A stretch of 64,000 nt of DNA from contig NC_079972.1 in assembly GCF_029852145.1 (NCBI RefSeq), forward strand, positions 13,142,986 through 13,206,985, written 5' to 3'. Positions 1 to 11,445 of the stretch are shown in pieces. The notes below the pieces were generated by a model. The model was not told where the DNA came from and made no database searches. It worked only from the letters and a program-made list of their open reading frames with translations. The translations under genes were made by a program, and so were the position numbers. Source of the stretch: Microplitis mediator (Eukaryota > Arthropoda > Insecta > Hymenoptera > Braconidae). Position 1 is the first letter of the stretch; each line of letters begins with the position of its first letter.

Positions 1-1027
1 TTCGCACGCTCACCGTTGAGGTACCAATAGAGACGCCAAGGGTAAAATACTATATATATGACTATACCTTTACAGGTTAGTCGGCGGAAGGCAGATAGAT
101 GTAATGCTGGAAAACAAACTCTGGTGTCTGGTGAATTACTTGGGCAAAGTTCAACCGTATCTTTGCATTCAAGTCCATCGTCCGTTTTTCCTTTTATTCA
201 AATTGCCAAAACTTTTATCTCTTATCTGTACATACATATACATGTACATGAAGAGAGAGAGAAAGAAAGATTTACAAATGTATTTAGGTTTAAATGCAAA
301 AGTTTGCGGGCTTACCCCCGCGGAAATATGTGCTAATGGGCCGAGTAGTGACGAGTAAGGCTGGGCTTAAGAAAGGAACAATTGTCGGTGATGAAAATCA
401 CTCGGGCTCGTCTGCCGAACAATGGCCCGCACGTTCGACTAAAATCCGCTTGCTGCGACGAGCGTCCTCGTGAAATTCGCGCTTCAGAAAATTTACTGGG
501 CGTTCGTACGAATTTATCGTTTGCTTGTGCTCGCCATCACTATAAATATATACGTAGACACTACACACACACACTATGAACCAGGTAGTGAAGTGTGTGC
601 AGCGCAGCCGATGAGTAAATTGTCGTGAAAAATTTCAAATGTATATAGTCTAGCGTAAATTCCAGATATGCTAGTGGTGGTAGTGATGGTGGTGGTGATG
701 CTGATGGTTACGAGGACAATCGCTCGATTATATGTAGATTCGTTTGCTCACCATCCAGTGTCGTCACGTTTCTATTTCTCTCTTGTCATCGGCTTAATTC
801 GCCATACGTCACAAGCACACACGTGTTCCCATCTCATTGCTCAAATTACAAAATTCTCTGTACAAATCCTTTTAGCAATCACCGTGACATTATTTTAAAA
901 TCATTACCATTTGTATTCATTTAGTACTGTAATTAATTGATTGCTGTCTATGCAGCCGCATTTTGACAGTTAATTTTTTTGATGATTAATTTTTGAGACG
1001 AGAAGAAATATTTAAAGGTTCTACTGA
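1..1027. other. No gene recognised
   Basis: Mixed AT-rich DNA with a GGTGGT/GATGGT simple stretch at 668-700. A few short open frames have no protein features. Confidence 0.6.
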
Positions 1028-1547
1028 TAGGGGAAGGGGGGCAAAAAGGGTTAGGGTAGGCAAAACGGGGTACCCCCAAAATTTGATAAAAAAAAATTTT
1101 ATATTTTAAATGGTTTTTAAACATTCCAAAATCACTTCTGTAAATATAATTAAGCGTTACTTTGAATTTTTTTTGGTAAACTTTTTCAAAAATCAATTGT
1201 CAGTTGATAAATATCAATGACGTTTGTTTTATGATAAAAACTATTAAAAATTTTTTTTCTTCTTTTGTATCCAATAAACATGTAAAATATAATTTTTCTT
1301 CATGTAAATTACTTACAAAAAAATTCAACTTAATCAAATTCGTTTAAAATCCAGAAATTTTTTTTTTTTACCTTTTTTAGGGGGTACCCCACTTTGCCCG
1401 CAGAAATGAAAAATTTTTTTTTTTAGCGGTAACAGAAAATTTTTTTCTCTTTACTTTGAATATCATTAAAAAAAAAAGATTTAGCGTATTTGAGTCCTCG
1501 AAAACTTGGTATTTCCTTAAGTACCCCTTTTGCCCCTCCCTCCCCTA
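1028..1547. mobile_element. MITE with G-rich GGGGAAGGGGGGC termini
   Basis: Ends are TAGGGGAAGGGGGGCAAAAA and the complementary GCCCCTCCCTCCCCTA, flanked by TA on both sides. An internal GGGGTACCCC-type motif pair (around 1,068 and 1,380) lies in otherwise AT-rich filler without ORFs. The termini match the elements at 14,847 and 29,588. TA duplication suggests a Tc1/mariner-type transposase in trans. Confidence 0.8.
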
Positions 1548-3263
1548 TATATAAATGCAGTAAATAAAAGTAAAAATAGTGGGAATTGGTAACAACAGGA
1601 CACATCCGGAGCGTGTAGAATCGTGGAAACAGCGTAGCTATTATGTGGATATGCCGTGTGCACGAACTATAGTCTCTCTAATTCGCGTTCAACCACGTAG
1701 TCGTGTACTATTCACTGTCTATATATATATATAAATATATATACTGCGAGAAGAGTACATAGTAGATATAGAAGGGAGAGTAGAGAGTAGAGAGAAGCTA
1801 ATAGATGAGCAAGTAGTGTTAGAGAACGTGCTGGTGCAGGAGGAGTGGATCTGGTGTTCTGGTTGTGTTGCTGAACCAAGAGCCAGAAGAAGAGCCGAGT
1901 AGGTGCCGACGAAACGTAGATGCCAGTGGTGGAGTACGGGTAAGAGAGAATAGGTGTAGTTGTCGCGTTTCGTTGGTTCGTGCTTCTCGTACCAGTGTTC
2001 AGTTCAGTACTTGTAGAGACTAGTACAGAGTTTGGCTCTCGACGCGACCGTCCGTGTATTAATTGTCTCGTTACGCGACGCGTTTCATGGCCCCCGTGTA
2101 ATTTATGCAGACCACCGCTTCGACTATCGTGTGCCCGACGCTTTACCCGTTGTTAATCTCCCATACTCCCGTCATACAATCTACCCCTTTTCATTTCTCT
2201 CGCCCCGCTCATCCATCCAGTTAGCAGCCAACCAACCACCCATCCAACCAACGAACCGACCGACCAACCGACCGACCACCGTTGTTATATTCTCTTTCCA
2301 ACCGTGAGTATTCACTCTACTTTCTCGTTTCTCGCTTCTCCCACGTCCCTCTCAACTCTCAACTCTATACTGATGCAATCATTATTATATCCACCAGCCC
2401 TTACACACTATAATTCCCTGTTATCTCGCAAAAACTTGTCCTATTTTATTACTTCCATCAAAATATTATCCATACAAATATATAACATTAATCGTGATCT
2501 ATGTATTTACATAAAATTACCCGTTTTTTTCGACCCTTATTACTGTAATCAACAGCATCGAGGATCCAACTGGTACAGCAGCCAGCTCTTTCGCTAGATA
2601 TCCCTGCCAAAAGCGCGCGCTTAGACCGGAGAATGGGATGAAGAGGGGGAGAGACATAATCGGGGATTCTGGCTCGCGGAGCTACGTCGAGTACCGATTA
2701 GCTGCTGGTGAGCTTAGTTTCAGCACCGAGAGAGACAGATAGTGCCAGTGGAATTGTGTACTGAGAGCTTCTCTTCCCCCTACCTTTCTTCTGTGTCTCA
2801 CCCTTTCACTCACCCTGCCTCTTTGGCCTCACTCTCCTTCTATGATTCACTCATCCTGTGCTACTCGTTCATTTGCTCATACTACTTAGCTTGTTTTACC
2901 CCAACTACATCATCCGTTGACGGTAGTGCTGCTGCTACTGCCACTGGTACTGGTACTGCTGTTGTTCTTGATGTCGGTATTAGTATGTTGTAGTTGCTGG
3001 TGCTGTTGTTGTCGGTACCGCTGCTGCTATGTATAGTACTGATGATCCTCGTTAACCAACGTTTTGCTCACTATAACGAGCTCTTCAGCGCACACGTGCA
3101 GTTGTTGTTATGACCGCGATATCTTTTGAGGTGTTTAGCTTCCATTCACGTCCCTGTTTTGACCTACGGTCTTATTTATCACATTTACGGGTTCAACTTT
3201 ATCTCTCACACCCATTACTATTTTACATTTTTTTATTTTACTCTGCTTTGAATTTTCAATGCC
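1548..3263. other. Less AT-rich island, no exon assigned
   Basis: GA-rich 1,760-1,960, a (CCAA)n/(CCGA)n run at 2,218-2,282, a GC-richer patch at 2,570-2,760 with a possible donor CTG/GTGAGC at 2,707, and GCT/GGT-rich sequence at 2,920-3,035. Could hold untranslated exons or regulatory DNA; nothing is provable. Confidence 0.4.
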
Positions 3264-3292
3264 TGTTGAATTTAAAAATAACATTGCTCGTA
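3264..3292. repeat. Left copy of 29-bp direct repeat bracketing the element
   Basis: TGTTGAATTTAAAAATAACA with nine further bases ends exactly where the TACGG terminus begins. It recurs at 4,776-4,804, directly after the opposite terminus, with one mismatch. Confidence 0.85.
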
Positions 3293-3864
3293 TACGGAGA
3301 AAAAAATATAGTAAATTTTACTAAAAAATTCGAGAATAATTACTAAATTTGGATAGTAATCTTGAAACGCTTATGATTTATATGAAAAATTCATAAACAG
3401 ACAAATTCAACACATAGTTCAAAACATTAGCATATTTTACAAGTCGTTTAGTAAATTTTACTATATTAGAATGGAAAAAAATAAAATAAAATTTTTAATA
3501 GTTTTTCAACTTTTTATTATTATTGATTATTATTATTATTATTTCTGTCATTTGTATTGGTGTTGGTGTGGATTTTTGTTTTTTAAAAAATCATTTGATT
3601 CAACCGAGATTCAAACCCTGATCTTCCGCGCGCGAGTCCTTTCCTATGTCTGACGGCCCGATGTGTCCTTTGAAAAAAAGTTTCAGAACTTGTAATACAT
3701 CTTTGTATATGCTATCCCCACCAACATTTAATTTTATCTATACATAGTAGAATTTACTATACAGATAGTAAAAAAATATAATCGTGTTAGCAAAAAATAC
3801 ATTGCGTATAGTAATTTTTAATATTTTGTATAGTAACAAATCCTATATTTTAAATGAATTAATA

Positions 3865-3980
3865 TCAGAGGATATAGGAACAAAAAATGGTGTAAAGCCT
3901 GATGAAGCAATAATAAATTGCGAAACGTTGCAAATAATAATTCGTTAATTTACACCATTTTTTGTTCCTATATCCTCTGA
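3865..3980. repeat. Perfect 32-bp inverted repeat around the ribozyme-like core
   Basis: Positions 3,865-3,896 and 3,949-3,980 are exact reverse complements over 32 bases (TCAGAGGATATAGGAACA and onward), separated by 52 bases. Weak pairing continues outward for about ten more bases (TTAAATG on both sides). It lies within the TAGTAAATTTTAC word-repeat element. Confidence 0.9.
3899..3946 (+). ncRNA. Hammerhead-ribozyme-like core
   Basis: CTGATGA (3,899-3,905) is followed after one extra A by a 5-bp stem GCAAT/ATTGC with an AATAA loop, then GAAA (3,922-3,925), then a short helix ACG (3,925-3,927) with CGT (3,943-3,945) and a GTT cleavage-type triplet ending at 3,946. These are the ordered parts of a hammerhead: CUGAUGA, stem II, GAAA, short stem III, NUH. 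Helix I is the perfect 32-bp outer stem (3,865-3,896 with 3,949-3,980). Against this, the two base positions next to the core (G3897, C3898 opposite A3947, A3948) do not pair, and there is one unpaired A before stem II. A decayed copy is therefore quite possible. Such motifs are known from Penelope-like retroelements. Confidence 0.35.
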
Positions 3981-4270
3981 CAATCCATTTAAAATTAACC
4001 AAGGATCTGATTCAAATTTAATAAATCCTCTAGTGTATTAGAAAATTTACTTTCTTAAATTTGTATTTATTAATAGTACTTGATAGTAAAATTTACTATA
4101 CAAATAGTAAAAAATATAATCTTCTTAGCAAAAAATACATTACGTATAGTAATTTTTAATATCTTATTATGTAATTATTACTAACTAGTAAATTTTACTA
4201 AACGTTTAGTAATAATTACAATACAGAATGTATTTTTTCATATCTGTTAGTAAATTTTACTATAGTATTG

Positions 4271-4745
4271 CACTGTAAAAAGAGCGGTGTTAAAAATGGA
4301 CTCGTTTTAACTCCGACCGGTGTAAAAATGAAATTACACCGGTGTAGGAGGAGTAATACACCAGTTTTAAAAATACCGGTGATAAATCGGGGTAACCGGT
4401 GTAAAAGCGGAGTAAAACCGGTGTAAAAGTGGGGTAACAGGTGTAAAAGTGGAGTAATGTCGGTGTAAAAGCGGGGTAAAATGCGTCCGGTTGGAGTATT
4501 AACTTTAAAGATTATAAAACACAAAAAACGTCAGTTCTTTGTGAAAATTAATAAAAAATATCATTTATTAACAGGTATAGTGATCAAGTAAGTAAAAATA
4601 TTCACAAAGTAAAATATTTTAACACCGGTCTAGAATATTTACACCGGTGGCGGCGTTATTTTCACACCGCTGTCGGGGGTAAATTTAACACCGATAATTT
4701 TAACACCTACACCGCTTGGACTTACACCGGTGATTTTTTACAGTG
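4271..4745 (-). mobile_element. CACTGTAAAAA MITE built of CACCGGTGTAAA words (copy 1)
   Basis: Begins CACTGTAAAAAGAGCGG and ends with a complementary TTTTTTACAGTG. The interior consists of the 12-base word ACCGGTGTAAAA in many variants, in both orientations, in two blocks separated by an AT-rich spacer with TAATAAAAAATATC. Copies at 48,227 and 62,150 are in the opposite orientation. It is inserted in the TAGTAAATTTTAC element. Confidence 0.88.
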
Positions 4746-4775
4746 TGTAATTTTTACTATACTTCTTTCTCCGTG

Positions 4776-4804
4776 TGTTGAATTTAAAAATAACATCGCT
4801 CGTA
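4776..4804. repeat. Right copy of 29-bp direct repeat
   Basis: This is the partner of 3,264-3,292 with one T-to-C difference. Its exact abutment on the element suggests either a very long target duplication or insertion at a tandem duplication junction. Confidence 0.85.
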
Positions 4805-5739
4805 GATTAAACTTTATTGGATTATTAGTTTGTATGTTATGTATATATGCAGGGAAAAATTTAAAAAGTATTGCAGAGCCAGAGATGGAGACGGAAATAG
4901 AGATCCGGATATGACAGTGATGGTGGTAGAATTTGTTGGGAGAGAAAGTTAGCACTGTAATCAGTAGTGTCGCCGAGAGCGACAAGTGGATACGGTCAGT
5001 TATTGGTCCGACACACGTATCCACCATGTGATTCTGATCACTTCACTTCATATACTCATTCACTCACCCATACTCTACTTTATTATCAGTACCTATATCT
5101 ATATCAATATCAATATCTATATATATGTAGCTGCGATAGTTTCTACTCTTGTGTACCGGGAAGCTCAACTCGCCATGTACATTTACTTGATGGACAAAAT
5201 ATATGTGAATTGATCTTCTCTATATATAATATATGGCGCTCTCTGTCTCAAATAGCAGTAGCAGTTGAGAGATCGATATGTTTGACATTTTCCCCGACTA
5301 GAATCGTACCGTAGCGCGGACAAAACTTTTCCAGCAGTTTCTATTCGTGTTCTGTGATCTGGAATCGCTGTCGTGATTTCCGTAGGATTCAAATTAAATA
5401 TATTATTATTATTATTTATTTTAAAAATTTGTTTCTGTTGATTAAAATTAATACTCAAGAGGTATGCTCGTATTTTTCATGAGTATTATTGAGTTATCTT
5501 TCATAGGAACTTTATTTATATTTTATTGACAAGTGGGTTTGTCGATAGTATGTATTGTATATTTATATTTTACAAAAAGTATATTTATTGATATATTTTT
5601 AAGTGAATTGATAGATAGTCGATGTGTTACGATAAGTAGTTTTGTGTGTTGTAAGTCAGACAGGGAACGGAGAAGTTGCTGAAGAAATTGCAGAACGAAA
5701 AATGTACAGTACAACTTGGGAGCGATCGATATATGTATG

Positions 5740-5833
<94 letters not shown>

Positions 5834-6073
5834 ATGTATATAGGGTTAGAAAGAGGACAGAAAGAGCAATGGGTTGAGATGGATGAACAGGAAGTGGCCG
5901 AGGATGGAAAGTGGTGAGTGGAAGATGTGGTGAGATGGATTTTCCCGCTCAATTGAGAGGAACAAATATGAGATTCAAGTGGCCCAGAAATTGTACTGAG
6001 GAAATTGATGTGGGTACTGTCATTTTAGTTTACTCCGTTAATTCATTTTTACTTTGTTTTTTTTTTTGTAGCA
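4805..6073. other. No gene recognised
   Basis: AT-rich with TATATC simple stretches (about 5,090-5,130) and the compound microsatellite at 5,726-5,834. Confidence 0.6.
5726..5834. repeat. Compound microsatellite (TATG)n (TA)n (AG)n
   Basis: TATGTATGTATG is followed by about 35 uninterrupted TA units and about 12 AG units. It is the longest simple repeat in the window and a likely polymorphic locus. Confidence 0.95.
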
Positions 6074-6873
6074 TACACGGAGAGAAATTTATGGTAACAG
6101 TTCCTAGTACGTTTATTAAATATCATCCCATACCGTTATGGTAATGATTACTTGGAAATATGGGATATAGGCCCATACTTTCTGGGAAAAGTTCCCATAA
6201 GTATGGGAATAATTCCCATCATTATGGTAACAATTCCCATATCGCATGTGAAATAATTATGGTAATGATTACCATAATATTATGGTCATCGTTCCCATAA
6301 TATTATAGTAATCGTTACCATAATATTATGGTAATCGTTCCCATATATTATGGTAATGCTTCCCATATATTATGGTAATGGTTCCCATATATTATGGTAA
6401 TCGTTACCATAATATTATGGTAACCATTACCATAATATATGGGAACCATTACCATAAATATAGTAACCATCACCATAAGTATGGTAACCATTACCATAAT
6501 ATATGGTAACCATTCCCATAAATATAATAACCATCACCATAATATATGGTAACCATCACCATATATTATGGTAACCATTACCATTATATTATAGTTACGA
6601 TTACAATAATATTATGGGAACGGTTACCATAATATTATGGTAATGGTTACCATATTTATGGTGATGGTTACTATATTTATGGTAATGGTTCCCATATATT
6701 ATGGTAATGGTTCCCATAATATTATGGTAATGGTTACCATATTTATGGTGATGGTTACTATAGTTATGGTAATGGTTACCATAATCGACATTTCAATAAA
6801 ACCGGTTACCATACATTATGGGAACCATTCCCATAATTTATTGTAATCGTTACCATAAATTTCTCTCTGTGTA
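6074..6873. mobile_element. TACACGG-clan foldback element of TTATGGTAACC words
   Basis: Ends are TACACGGAGAGAAATTTATG and the complementary CATAAATTTCTCTCTGTGTA. GCA is present on both outer sides. Nearly the entire 800 bp is the word ATTATGGTAACSATTACCATA in both orientations, first mainly one way and then the other, so the element folds back on itself. An apparent plus-strand ORF (about 6,637-6,846) is only this repeat. Confidence 0.88.
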
Positions 6874-8630
6874 GCAATTTCAATTTTTATTTATTTTGTT
6901 TAAAAGTTAAATATTTTTAGAAATATTTCTGCCAAAAGTTTACAATAAAAACTAAAATTTTTTTAATAACAAAAAATAACAATAATTTCCATCCAATTTA
7001 TTCAATATAAAGAGCAATACTTTTACGAAAATAAAACGAACTTTCAACTAAAGCGATTGACTCTTGAACTCTTATGAAAGTAAAAAAAAAAAAAAATAAT
7101 AGTATAACCCGTTGTCGGAATTGACGAAAATGGAAATTTTCATTTTTGTTCTTAAACTTCTCGGTATCTTTGTGCGAGGACGTTTCCTGAAATGTATGAT
7201 AGAGTTGCCACGCCGTGGTACGATTTACGTTCCATCTACTTTACACAAGTGTCGTTTGCCCTCGCGGCTTTTACATTTATTTGGACGAATTTGTCGATCG
7301 TCATGGAAACGGAATGAAAAGCTCGATGGAGAAGAATAAAAGGCAAGACGCGTAGAAATAGAAAATAGATGAAAAGAAATAGAAATAAAAAAAAAACATA
7401 CATATATGTCTATATATCTTTAGCGAAGTCGCAGAGAAACAATGACAGACATAAAAATAAAGGAGGAAGAAAGAAGTAAAGAACAAGCAAGTGGTACCCT
7501 CCAGCATCGTCTAGAAAATTTACTAGGACATCCCCGAAAAGTACCCGCCACATCAATTCGGTGCCGGAAACTCGAAAACTTTTCCGACATTCGGTGTCGC
7601 GACGTTCTTTTCTCATTTACGACAAATTCAAACTCACTCACACGCTACACTTTTTCCACTCACCCCCGAACTTACTCAAAAAAATACAACCCACACAAGC
7701 TATCATTAATTAAATTTTTCATTTAATTAGTACTTGACCATTAACAGAAGCTTAAAAAACTACGGCAGTAATTTTACACAAAACCTCCTCGAATTCACCA
7801 GAGTTCCATGAAACTCTCTTCCATACTTAATATTTATTTGAAAAAGTTTTTTATTTTAAAAATTTAAATATTATTTAGCCTCGAAATTTTTTTTTTTACC
7901 AAGTGGGTTAATGTTTCAGAATTAGAGGAAATTATTATTGCACTAATTGTAGCGATACTGGCATTATTCCAGTAGCATCACTGTGAAAAGTCATTGTACT
8001 CATCCTCGCTGTCGTCGTTGTCGACCTCCTAGCTGTGCTAGTAGTCATAGTCGTCGTAATGTCTGACATTATTACACATAACACACATTTTGATTTGTCT
8101 TCTCTTTTGTCGTGTGTAAGTGTTGAAGCCTGACTAGACTTGTGTGTCGTTTAATACTTGCTACTGTGTTTAGAGAATCTGACGGTGATAAATGTTTCTA
8201 CTAATATATATGTATATATATATATATATATATGAATAGTTAGAGGAAACCTTTAGTTGACTTTTGTATATTATGTATATATATATATATGTGTATATAT
8301 ATATATATATAAATACACTTTGGCCAATTGAGCATATGAGAAATGATTTACAACGAAATTTCCGTTGACACCGATGTTTATGTTTACAAATAAATGTACA
8401 AATATAAATTCCAGGAAATTAATGTTTGACATTTTATTTAGTTTCAAATATTTATACTAAAGCTTTTCAATTATTACTCTTATTGTCTTTTAAAAACTCA
8501 TATATAAAAATATATATGTGTAGGAAAAACTGGAAAAAATGGGTCAGTTGAAAATTTTATTAGAAAAAATTTTTATAACAAAGCTTTCAAACTGGTGGCT
8601 ATTTAACTTTGACAATTATTTATTATTATT
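6874..8630. other. No gene recognised
   Basis: Mostly AT-rich. A less AT-rich patch at 7,110-7,700 has open frames on both strands without recognisable domains. (TA)n runs at 8,205-8,310. Confidence 0.55.
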
Positions 8631-8820
8631 ATTTTTTAACTTCCCGCTAAGAAAATTAAAAATTTTCAAAAATTCGGAAAGTTATTGGTTTCGGTCGGAT
8701 TTACGAAAATCAAAGAGCTCGAAAATGTATTCACAATAATGTTTTCGAGGGTCTTGAGCTCGAAAACAGCGGGAAGTTTTAGGGCTGGCCCGCAGGGTCA
8801 ACCGATAGACAGATTTTTTG
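8631..8820. repeat. TTAACTTCCCGCT repeat-family fragment and left copy of flanking duplication
   Basis: TTTAACTTCCCGCTAAGAAAA matches the terminus of the element at 42,746. The stretch from 8,714 (GAGCTCGAAAATG) to 8,820, including GCGGGAAGTTTTAGGGCTGG, is repeated at 9,493-9,604, so the minisatellite lies between two copies of about 110 bp. Confidence 0.75.
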
Positions 8821-8910
8821 GTTTATTATGATGTCCTCTAGTGGAAGAAACCGGAACAAATCCTACGGAAAATTTTACTTTCGAGTTCAAACCCATTCGA
8901 GAATGGGTGA

Positions 8911-9480
8911 ACATTGATGAACATGGGTGAACATTGGTGAACATTGGTGAACATGGGGGAACATGGGGGAACATTGGTGAACATTGGTGAACATGGGGGA
9001 ACATGGGGGAAGATGGGTGAACATTGGTGAATATTGGTGAACATTGGTGAACATTGGTGATCATGGGGGAACATGGGGGAAGATGGGTGAACATTGGTGA
9101 ATATTGGTGAACATGGGGGAACATGGCTCAACATGGGTCAACATGGGTCAACATTGGTGAACATGGGGGAATATGGGGGAACATGGGTGAACATTGGTGA
9201 ACATTGGTGAACATTGGTGATCATTGGTGAACATTGGTGAACATTGGTGAACATGGGTGAACATTGTTAAACACTGGTGAACATGGGTGAACATTGTTAA
9301 ACACTGGTGAACATGGGTGAACATAGGTGAACATTGGTGAACATGGGTGAACATTGGTGAACATGGGTGAACATTGTTAAACACTGGTGAACATGGGTGA
9401 ACATTGTTAAACACTGGTGAACATGGGTGAACATAGGTGAACATTGGTGAACATGGGTGAACATTGGTGAAAATTGGTGA
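8911..9480. repeat. 10-bp minisatellite, 57 units without indels
   Basis: The unit is ACATTGGTGA or ACATGGGTGA with point variants (ACATGGGGGA, ACACTGGTGA, ACATTGTTAA). Every unit is exactly 10 bp from 8,911 to 9,480. A 110-bp higher-order repeat is visible from about 9,260 to 9,470 (ACATAGGTGA at 9,321 and 9,431). Plus-strand frames are closed by TGA in each unit. All three minus-strand frames are open and encode the same SPMFTNVHQC-like decapeptide, explaining the overlapping ORFs there; these are not genes. Confidence 0.96.
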
Positions 9481-9492
9481 AAATGCATGCTT

Positions 9493-9604
9493 GAAGAGCT
9501 CGAAAATGCATTCACGACAAAGTTTTTGAGCTCAAGGAGCTCGAAAACAGCGGGAAGTTTTAGGGCTGGCCCGCAGGGTCAAACGATAGACGGATTTTTT
9601 TTTT
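9493..9604. repeat. Right copy of the minisatellite-flanking duplication
   Basis: GAGCTCGAAAATGCATTCAC through GGCTGGCCCGCAGGGTCAA and GACGGATTTTTT repeats 8,714-8,820 with about ten differences. Confidence 0.85.
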
Positions 9605-11445
9605 CAAATTTGTGGTACCTGGGAATTTTGAAAATATTTTTAACTTCTTTACCATCAAGATTAATTGATAGTCATATTTTATATTTCAATTTACACGTTA
9701 GTCACTGAATTCAACTTTGTTGAAAATATGGAGATTATTTTTTAAAGGTAATTAAAAGTTTTTCATATTTTCTTCAAATGTAAGTCTAAATTGAAGATCC
9801 GACGCATTCAAGTTTAAAAAAAGTACATGATTCCCTCAATCCCATTTAGCCCAGCGCTTCTTTACATATATAGATATATCTACTGCAAAAAATTTGTGGA
9901 GTGAACGCGGATTAAATCCGGTTTTTATTTGGAGTGAATGTGAAGCGGATGACTGTTTATTTATTTACCCCTCGGAGTAAAATTTATTCCTAAAAAGAGT
10001 TTATTTTAATATAAAAACTCAGTATACTTTTAATGAGTATATATAGTTGCATAATCACCTATCAAAAATTTTCAAAGATATAAACAATGGCATTATCACC
10101 ACAACACATGAATCAATTATGTGACTTTAAACCCTTATTACAAGTGGAACAATTATCGTAAAACAAAAGATAAAAAAAAGGAAAATATAACTTTTTCTAT
10201 CGGCTATCAAGTTCTTTTTACATAATGAGGATAGATATACCCGTTAAAATGTCATTTACGAAAAAAGCCGAAAAAGTAGGATTTTTCGTCATTTTTTGAA
10301 TTTAAAATGTCCACCATTTCTAAACTAGTTGGCCGTTTTTGCTCATCTTCGAACTTAACCGTGATAATCGTTCATAGAATAAGTGTGCCAAGTTTCATTA
10401 AGATCCATTAAAAATTGTGGTCACTATCGCCGCAACTTTTGTATATATATATATACAATATATACAAATATATATAAACTTTTGAACCAGTGGTATTTTT
10501 GAAACCTACTCGATAAATTATGATAGATTATGGCAAAAGTCTTTGAAAATTCCACTATGAGGACAAATGCAAAAGATAGATTTCTATGAAATCTACTAAA
10601 AATATGAATGCTTGCATATATGTGTATAAAGATCTAAGCTCAGTATATTTTTAATACGTTTTCTGTTGAGTAAAATTAATAAAGTGAATGTGCTGTATTT
10701 CAAGCTTAGTTAAACGAGAAAGCAAGTTGTGAGCAACAATTATCAAAGTCAAGTTATTTTATAAGAGCAGGTTGCAATTATCTTCTCCGCTTTCAGAAAC
10801 ATTATTCTCCCGGTGAAAGTCCATACAGAGTAGCATCTTTCTTTTTCACCTTTTTCACTATTTTTATTTTCTACTTTAGTCATTCATTTTTTTATTTTTT
10901 CCATTTTATGTTTTTCGGCCGGTGTTTTTTTGACAATTTTTCACCCAGAGTCACACTACGACTGGCTAAACTCTTGAGTGGAAAAAAGTTTCCGCATAAT
11001 GGGTTAATTCTTATCTTACTCGCGGTAATGTAACGTTTTGTACGCTCGCGGGTCAGATGAGAAGAGCTCTTATAATACATTATCAAACTTCTTCCTAAAC
11101 AATTTAAATTACGAAATGTCACTGAGATAAGAATTTATTTATTTCATATTAAATGATTTATTTTATTTAAATATTTCAAACTTACACTGTCAGCTTTTAG
11201 TTTTATTATTATTGTTATTCTTTTTACTTTACTTGTTATTACGAATTAAGTGTCGGCTTATGTAACTTTTCATTAATTATCAAGTTTTATTTTAATTAAG
11301 ATTTATTTCACACACTAACTATTATTTATCACTATAGAAATTTTAATTTTCATGATAATTTTTTCAAATATTAATACAATATAATTTCACTAGCGATACT
11401 CTCGTTGATTTGAGAGGGATCGATTCAAATTTTAGTAAAATTTTT
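9605..11445. other. No gene; probable old repeat at 10,250-10,440
   Basis: The stretch with AAAAAGCCGAAAAAGTAGG and GTGCCAAGTTTCATTAAGA looks like decayed repeat DNA but has no defined ends. The rest is AT-rich. Confidence 0.5.
9887..10020. mobile_element. One end of an ACTCCG-word MITE
   Basis: ACTGCAAAAAATTTGTGGAG followed by GTGAACGCGGATTAAATCC and a TCGGAGTAAA motif resembles the termini of the elements at 37,371 and 56,488. No matching right end was found nearby, so the copy is probably truncated. Confidence 0.4.

Larger units (their letters stand above)
3293..4775. mobile_element. TACACGG-clan element with TAGTAAATTTTAC words
   Basis: The left end reads TATACGGAGAAAAAAATATA and the right end ACTTCTTTCTCCGTGTG, imperfect inverted copies of the TACACGG terminus. 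Inside, TAGTAAATTTTACTA and variants occur at least eight times in both orientations (about 3,310, 3,455, 3,750, 4,085, 4,185, 4,250). A hairpin (3,865-3,980) and a CACTG-type MITE (4,271-4,745) are nested in it. The whole is bracketed by a 29-bp direct repeat. Confidence 0.7.

Noticed and set aside
3596..3664. Possible tRNA-derived SINE fragment (minus strand GGGTTTGAATCTC)
   Set aside because: B-box only approximate, no convincing A-box or arms; could not be supported as a tRNA or SINE.
4216..4524. ORF of the type MCFIIFKVNTPxGRxLPRFYTG, also at 48,511 and 62,413
   Set aside because: It arises from CACCGGTGTAAA words in three copies of one MITE; no conserved protein features.
6637..6846. 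ORF MVMVTIFMVMVTIF
   Set aside because: It is the TTATGGTAAC word array of a foldback element.
7442..7726. 94-codon ORF in a less AT-rich patch
   Set aside because: Both strands are open over much of it, no domain is seen and no splice or start context stands out.
8911..9480. CRISPR-like array
   Set aside because: The repeats are contiguous decamers without spacers, in eukaryotic DNA.
8798..9515. Overlapping minus-strand ORFs with MFTHVHQCSPMF-like repeats
   Set aside because: They are the unavoidable translation of a stop-free 10-bp repeat in all frames, not a repeat protein.
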